Source of the DNA: Nocardia transvalensis NBRC 15921 | GTDB lineage: Bacteria; Actinomycetota; Actinomycetes; Mycobacteriales; Mycobacteriaceae | Assembly: GCF_000308875.1 (NCBI RefSeq) | Contig: NZ_BAGL01000014.1 | Coordinates: forward strand, 51,473 to 115,472 | DNA length: 64,000 nucleotides | Direction of reading: 5' to 3' | In this document: positions 61,190 through 64,000 of the stretch, piece by piece | Layout of the letters: each line of letters opens with the position of its first letter | Numbering within the stretch: position 1 is the stretch's first letter | Translations under genes and position numbers: made by a program | Notes under the pieces: model-generated | Told to the model about the DNA's origin: nothing | What the model saw: only the letters and a program-made list of their open reading frames with translations | Databases searched by the model: none

Positions 61190-62041
61190 GTGCGCGATCG
61201 CTTGAAGTCCGTGAGTGGCAAGAAGGCTCTGGTCACCGGCGCGGCCAGCGGCATCGGGCGGGCGACCGCGATCGCGGCGGCCCGGGCCGGCGCCGAACTG
61301 GTCCTGACCGATATCGACGCCGACGGTCTCGCGGCGACGGCGGAGGAGATCGGCCGCGAGGGCGGCAAGGTGCTGTTCTCGCGCGCCCTCGACATCAGCG
61401 ACTACGACGCGGTCACGGCGTTCGCCGAGGACGTGCACGCCGCACACGGCAGCCTCGACGTCGTGATGAACGTGGCCGGCGTCTCGGCGTGGGGCACGGT
61501 CGAGAACCTCGAGCACCGGCACTGGCGGACCATGGTCGACGTCAACCTGATGGGGCCGATCCACGTGATCGAGAACTTCGTCCCGCCGATGGTGCGCGCC
61601 GGGCGCGGCGGCGCGCTGGTGAACGTGTCCTCGGCCGCCGGACTGCTCGCGTTCCCGTGGCACGCCGCCTACAGCGCCAGCAAGTTCGGGCTGCGGGGCG
61701 CGTCGGAGGTGCTGCGGTTCGACCTGGCGCGGCACGGCATCTCGGTGCACCTGGTGGTGCCCGGTGCCGTCGATACGCATCTGGTCGAGACGGTCGAGAT
61801 CGCCGGGGTGGATCGCGACGATCCGCGAGTCCAGCGCTACGTCAAGCGATTCCAGCGGCACGCCTCGCCGCCGGAGCAGGTGGCCGGCCAGATTCTGCGC
61901 GGTATCGAGAAGGGGCGCTTCATGATCCACACCTCGTTCGATGTCCGCTTCGGATACTGGTGGGCCCGTAAGTTCGCGTTGCCGTACGAGATCGCCATGC
62001 GCCGGGCCAACGATATCTTCAACAGTTTTCTGAAGAAGTAG
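61190..62041 (+). CDS. short-chain dehydrogenase/reductase
   Basis: 283 residues from GTG 61190, with AGGA six bases upstream. Classical SDR: TGAASGIG at 16-23 for NAD(P), NVAGVSAWG, and Ser with Tyr161-x3-Lys165 (YSASK). The C-terminal tail of about 60 residues with FGYWWARKF is typical of mycobacterial lipid-related SDRs. Substrate unknown. Ends just before the 22-bp repeat array. Confidence 0.87.
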   Translation: MRDRLKSVSGKKALVTGAASGIGRATAIAAARAGAELVLTDIDADGLAATAEEIGREGGKVLFSRALDISDYDAVTAFAEDVHAAHGSLDVVMNVAGVSAWGTVENLEHRHWRTMVDVNLMGPIHVIENFVPPMVRAGRGGALVNVSSAAGLLAFPWHAAYSASKFGLRGASEVLRFDLARHGISVHLVVPGAVDTHLVETVEIAGVDRDDPRVQRYVKRFQRHASPPEQVAGQILRGIEKGRFMIHTSFDVRFGYWWARKFALPYEIAMRRANDIFNSFLKK

Positions 62042-62056
62042 GGTCCCAGCCAAAAG

Positions 62057-62166
62057 CGTGCCGGGACAACGGAGTTGACGTGCCGGGATGACGGAGTTGG
62101 CGTGCCGGGATGACGGTGGTGGCGTGCCGGGATGACGGTGGTGGCGTGCCGGGATAACGGTTGGGC
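62057..62166. repeat. 22-bp tandem repeat array between convergent genes
   Basis: Five head-to-tail copies starting at 62057, 62079, 62101, 62123 and 62145, core CGTGCCGGGATGACGG. Copies 3 and 4 are identical; outer copies are divergent. It sits between the SDR gene (ends 62041) and soxR (ends 62169), the same convergent context as the 19-bp array at 6741. Confidence 0.9.
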
Positions 62167-62168
62167 GC

Positions 62169-62705
62169 TCAGCGGCAATCCATACTTCCCGCGTCTACCG
62201 TTTCGGCGGGCATGTCGCATCCGACGTCGTCGGGGGATTGGTCGCAGTTGAGGTTGACGTCGAGGACGCGGGCGCCGGGGCCGTCGTCGCCGAGTTTGTC
62301 GTGGAAGTTGACGATGCGGCAGCTTGCGAGGGACAGGCAGCCGCAGCCGATGCAGCCGGTGAGGCTGTCGCGCAGGCGGGTCAGCTGCTCGATGCGCTGA
62401 TCGAGGTCGACGCGCCAGATCGTGGACAGGCGCTCCCAGTCCTTGCGGTTGGGGGTGCGGCCCTCGGGGAGGGTGCCCAGCGCCTTGCGGATCTCACTCA
62501 GCGGAATTCCGACACGCTGGGAGATGCGGATGAACGCGACCCGGCGCAATGTCTCGCGCGAGTACCGTCGCTGGTTGCCGCTGGTGCGACGGCTCGTGAT
62601 GAGACCCTCGCGCTCGTAGAAATGCAGCGCCGACACGGCGACCCCACTGCGCTCGGACAATTGTCCCGGGGTGAGTTCCTTGGTGTTCCAGGTCGTGTGC
62701 TGCAT
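62169..62705 (-). CDS. soxR: redox-sensitive transcriptional activator SoxR
   Basis: 178 residues from ATG 62705. MerR-type HTH ([26 protein letters not shown]), a dimerisation helix and the 2Fe-2S motif C-x2-C-x-C-x5-C (Cys118, 121, 123, 129). Actinomycete SoxR senses redox-active metabolites. The C-terminus is extended with three further cysteines (154, 163, 177) not found in the enteric protein. Divergent from arginine deiminase across about 170 bp. Confidence 0.92.
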   Translation of the reverse strand: MQHTTWNTKELTPGQLSERSGVAVSALHFYEREGLITSRRTSGNQRRYSRETLRRVAFIRISQRVGIPLSEIRKALGTLPEGRTPNRKDWERLSTIWRVDLDQRIEQLTRLRDSLTGCIGCGCLSLASCRIVNFHDKLGDDGPGARVLDVNLNCDQSPDDVGCDMPAETVDAGSMDCR

Positions 62706-62727
62706 ACCCAAACAATACTTTAGGTAT
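62704..62727. promoter_or_regulatory. possible SoxR operator/promoter
   Basis: ATACC (62704-62708) and GGTAT (62723-62727) are inverted around an A+T-rich core at the soxR start. The core resembles the long-spacer promoter bound by MerR-class proteins. Overlap with the ATG suggests autoregulation with a leaderless or very short leader. Confidence 0.45.
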
Positions 62728-62876
62728 GGGGCAGGCCGGGGATGTTTCGGGTCAACTCGCGGGGGAGCTTTATCATTCCCCGTCCGTGGTGACGGCGGTG
62801 CGGGCGGGGTCCGGTTCGGCCGCGCACACCCAGCGAATTCCGTGCCAATGCGGCGGCCGATGACTACGGTCGGAGT

Positions 62877-64000
62877 ATGGAAACAGAGGCTGTGCCGACG
62901 GCGCGACCGTTTTCCGTGACAAGTGAGGTCGGCGCGCTCCGGACGGTGCTCTTGCACCGCCCGGGGGACGAGTTGCGCCGGCTCACCCCGCGCAACAACG
63001 ATCAGCTGCTGTTCGACGGCATTCCGTGGGTGGAGCGAGCGCAACAGGAGCACGACACCTTCGCCGGGGTACTGCGCGACCGCGGCGTCGAGGTGCTGCT
63101 GCTACGCGACCTGCTGGTGCAGACCCTGGCGCAGAGCGGGCCTGGCCGCAGTATGGGCATCACCGCCGCGGTGGACGCGCGCCGCATCGGATTCGCGCTG
63201 GCCGACGAGCTGAAGGCGTACCTGTTCGGCATCTCCGACGCCGACGAGCTGGCCGGCACCCTGATGGCGGGGATGACCTTCGACGAGTTGCCGTTCGATC
63301 CGGGCACCTCGCTGGTGCGGCGCATGCACCACGGCACCGACTTCGTCATCGATCCGCTGCCGAATCTGCTGTTCACGCGCGACTCCTCGTTCTGGGTGGG
63401 TCCGAAGGTGGCGATCACCTCGCTGGCGCTGCCGGCCCGCGCGCGGGAGACCTCGCTCACCGATCTCGTCTACGCCTTCCATCCGCGTTTCCTCGGGGTG
63501 CGCCGGGCCTACGAATCGCACACCGCGCCCATGGAGGGCGGCGACGTGCTGCTGCTGGCGCCCGGCGTGGTAGCGATCGGGGTGGGGGAGCGCACGTCCC
63601 CGGCCGGCGCGGAAGCGCTGGCGCGCAGCCTGTTCGAGGACAATCTCGCGCGCATCGTGCTGGTCGTGCCGATCGCGCAGAACCGCGCGACGATGCACCT
63701 CGACACCGTGTGCACGATGGTCGACACCGATGCCGTCGTGATGTACCCGGCGGTGCAGGATTCGTTGTGCGCCTTCACCATCGGCAAGAACGACGACGGC
63801 ACGGTGCGCATGCGCGGCCCGGACCCGTTCCTGCCCGCCGCCGCCGAGGCGATGGGCATCGGCAAGCTCCGGGTCATCGACACCGGGCTGGACGGTGTCA
63901 CCGCCGAACGGGAACAGTGGGACGACGGGAACAACACCCTGGCACTGGCACCCGGGGTGGTCGTCGCCTACGAGCGCAACGAGAACACGAACGCGCGGCT
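62877..64000 (+). CDS. arcA: arginine deiminase (3' end outside window)
   Basis: Open from ATG 62877 to the window edge (about 374 codons). Guanidino-modifying fold: [40 protein letters not shown], and MHLDTVCTM with the catalytic His and Asp. The final catalytic Cys lies beyond the edge. It hydrolyses arginine to citrulline and ammonia. Divergent from soxR. No arcB or arcC is visible in the window. Confidence 0.93.
   Translation, partial: METEAVPTARPFSVTSEVGALRTVLLHRPGDELRRLTPRNNDQLLFDGIPWVERAQQEHDTFAGVLRDRGVEVLLLRDLLVQTLAQSGPGRSMGITAAVDARRIGFALADELKAYLFGISDADELAGTLMAGMTFDELPFDPGTSLVRRMHHGTDFVIDPLPNLLFTRDSSFWVGPKVAITSLALPARARETSLTDLVYAFHPRFLGVRRAYESHTAPMEGGDVLLLAPGVVAIGVGERTSPAGAEALARSLFEDNLARIVLVVPIAQNRATMHLDTVCTMVDTDAVVMYPAVQDSLCAFTIGKNDDGTVRMRGPDPFLPAAAEAMGIGKLRVIDTGLDGVTAEREQWDDGNNTLALAPGVVVAYERNENTNAR

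Overview
The window comes from a high-G+C mycolic-acid actinomycete, most likely Nocardia. The support is a PimC-type phosphatidylinositol mannosyltransferase, an Rv1354c-like GAF-GGDEF-EAL protein, an Rv3446c-like type VII secretion protein, Nocardia-style lipoproteins and secreted proteins, frequent GTG starts, and dense operons joined by ATGA or GTGA stop/start overlaps. This assignment is inference from gene content; no rRNA is present.

Layout. 1-2273: two tandem paralogous lipoproteins (minus). 2459-6676: a membrane metallophosphoesterase, the Rv3446c-like protein, and a divergent FHA-domain protein, followed by a 19-bp tandem repeat array (6741-6930). 6977-13988: one long minus-strand unit. 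Its promoter-proximal part is a polar amino-acid ABC transporter and its distal part is crotonase, NDP-forming acyl-CoA ligase, crotonase. An RpiR-family regulator (14140-15039) diverges from it across a clear inverted-repeat operator. 14999-15577 is a 3'-truncated GDSL hydrolase. 16037-21481 is an accessory locus of visibly lower G+C. It has a minus operon (resolvase-like fragment, Gfo/Idh/MocA dehydrogenase, DegT-type sugar aminotransferase, NUDIX) and a plus operon (XRE regulator, APH-type kinase) diverging from one control region.

21378-22805: PAP2-family membrane enzyme. 22918-31717: a complete polyol system. It contains an ABC transporter (ATPase, two permeases, binding protein), a SorC-type regulator, sorbitol dehydrogenase, mannitol dehydrogenase and a PfkB fructokinase, with a palindromic operator between regulator and dehydrogenase. 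The gene set parallels the smo/mtl sorbitol-mannitol system of Rhodobacter. 31720-37677: envelope genes (SNG1-type membrane protein, secreted proteins, D,D-carboxypeptidase, lipoprotein) plus an MFS-HAD pair. 37883-42498: a compact four-gene, lower-G+C operon (Fem/GNAT-like acyltransferase, MFS exporter, aldo-keto reductase, ATP-grasp ligase). It looks like a small amide or dipeptide natural-product pathway and is my main candidate for an undescribed system.

42975-48627: small regulators and enzymes (ArsR, deazaflavin reductase, serine hydrolase, a TetR-membrane protein operon, RibD-like reductase, a small exported protein). 48801-50005: SigA/SigB-type sigma factor and tRNA-Ala(CGC). 50163-56311: N-acyl-amino-acid deacylase-like amidohydrolase, an MFS pump fused to three carboxypeptidase-regulatory repeats, family 5 uracil-DNA glycosylase, and two coupled GyrI-like proteins. 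57026-62041: c-di-GMP enzyme, PAS/GAF-like sensor, PimC, SDR. 62057-62166: a 22-bp tandem repeat array between convergent genes. 62169-64000: SoxR diverging from arginine deiminase, which runs off the end. No CRISPR array, intact transposase, rRNA or prophage was seen.
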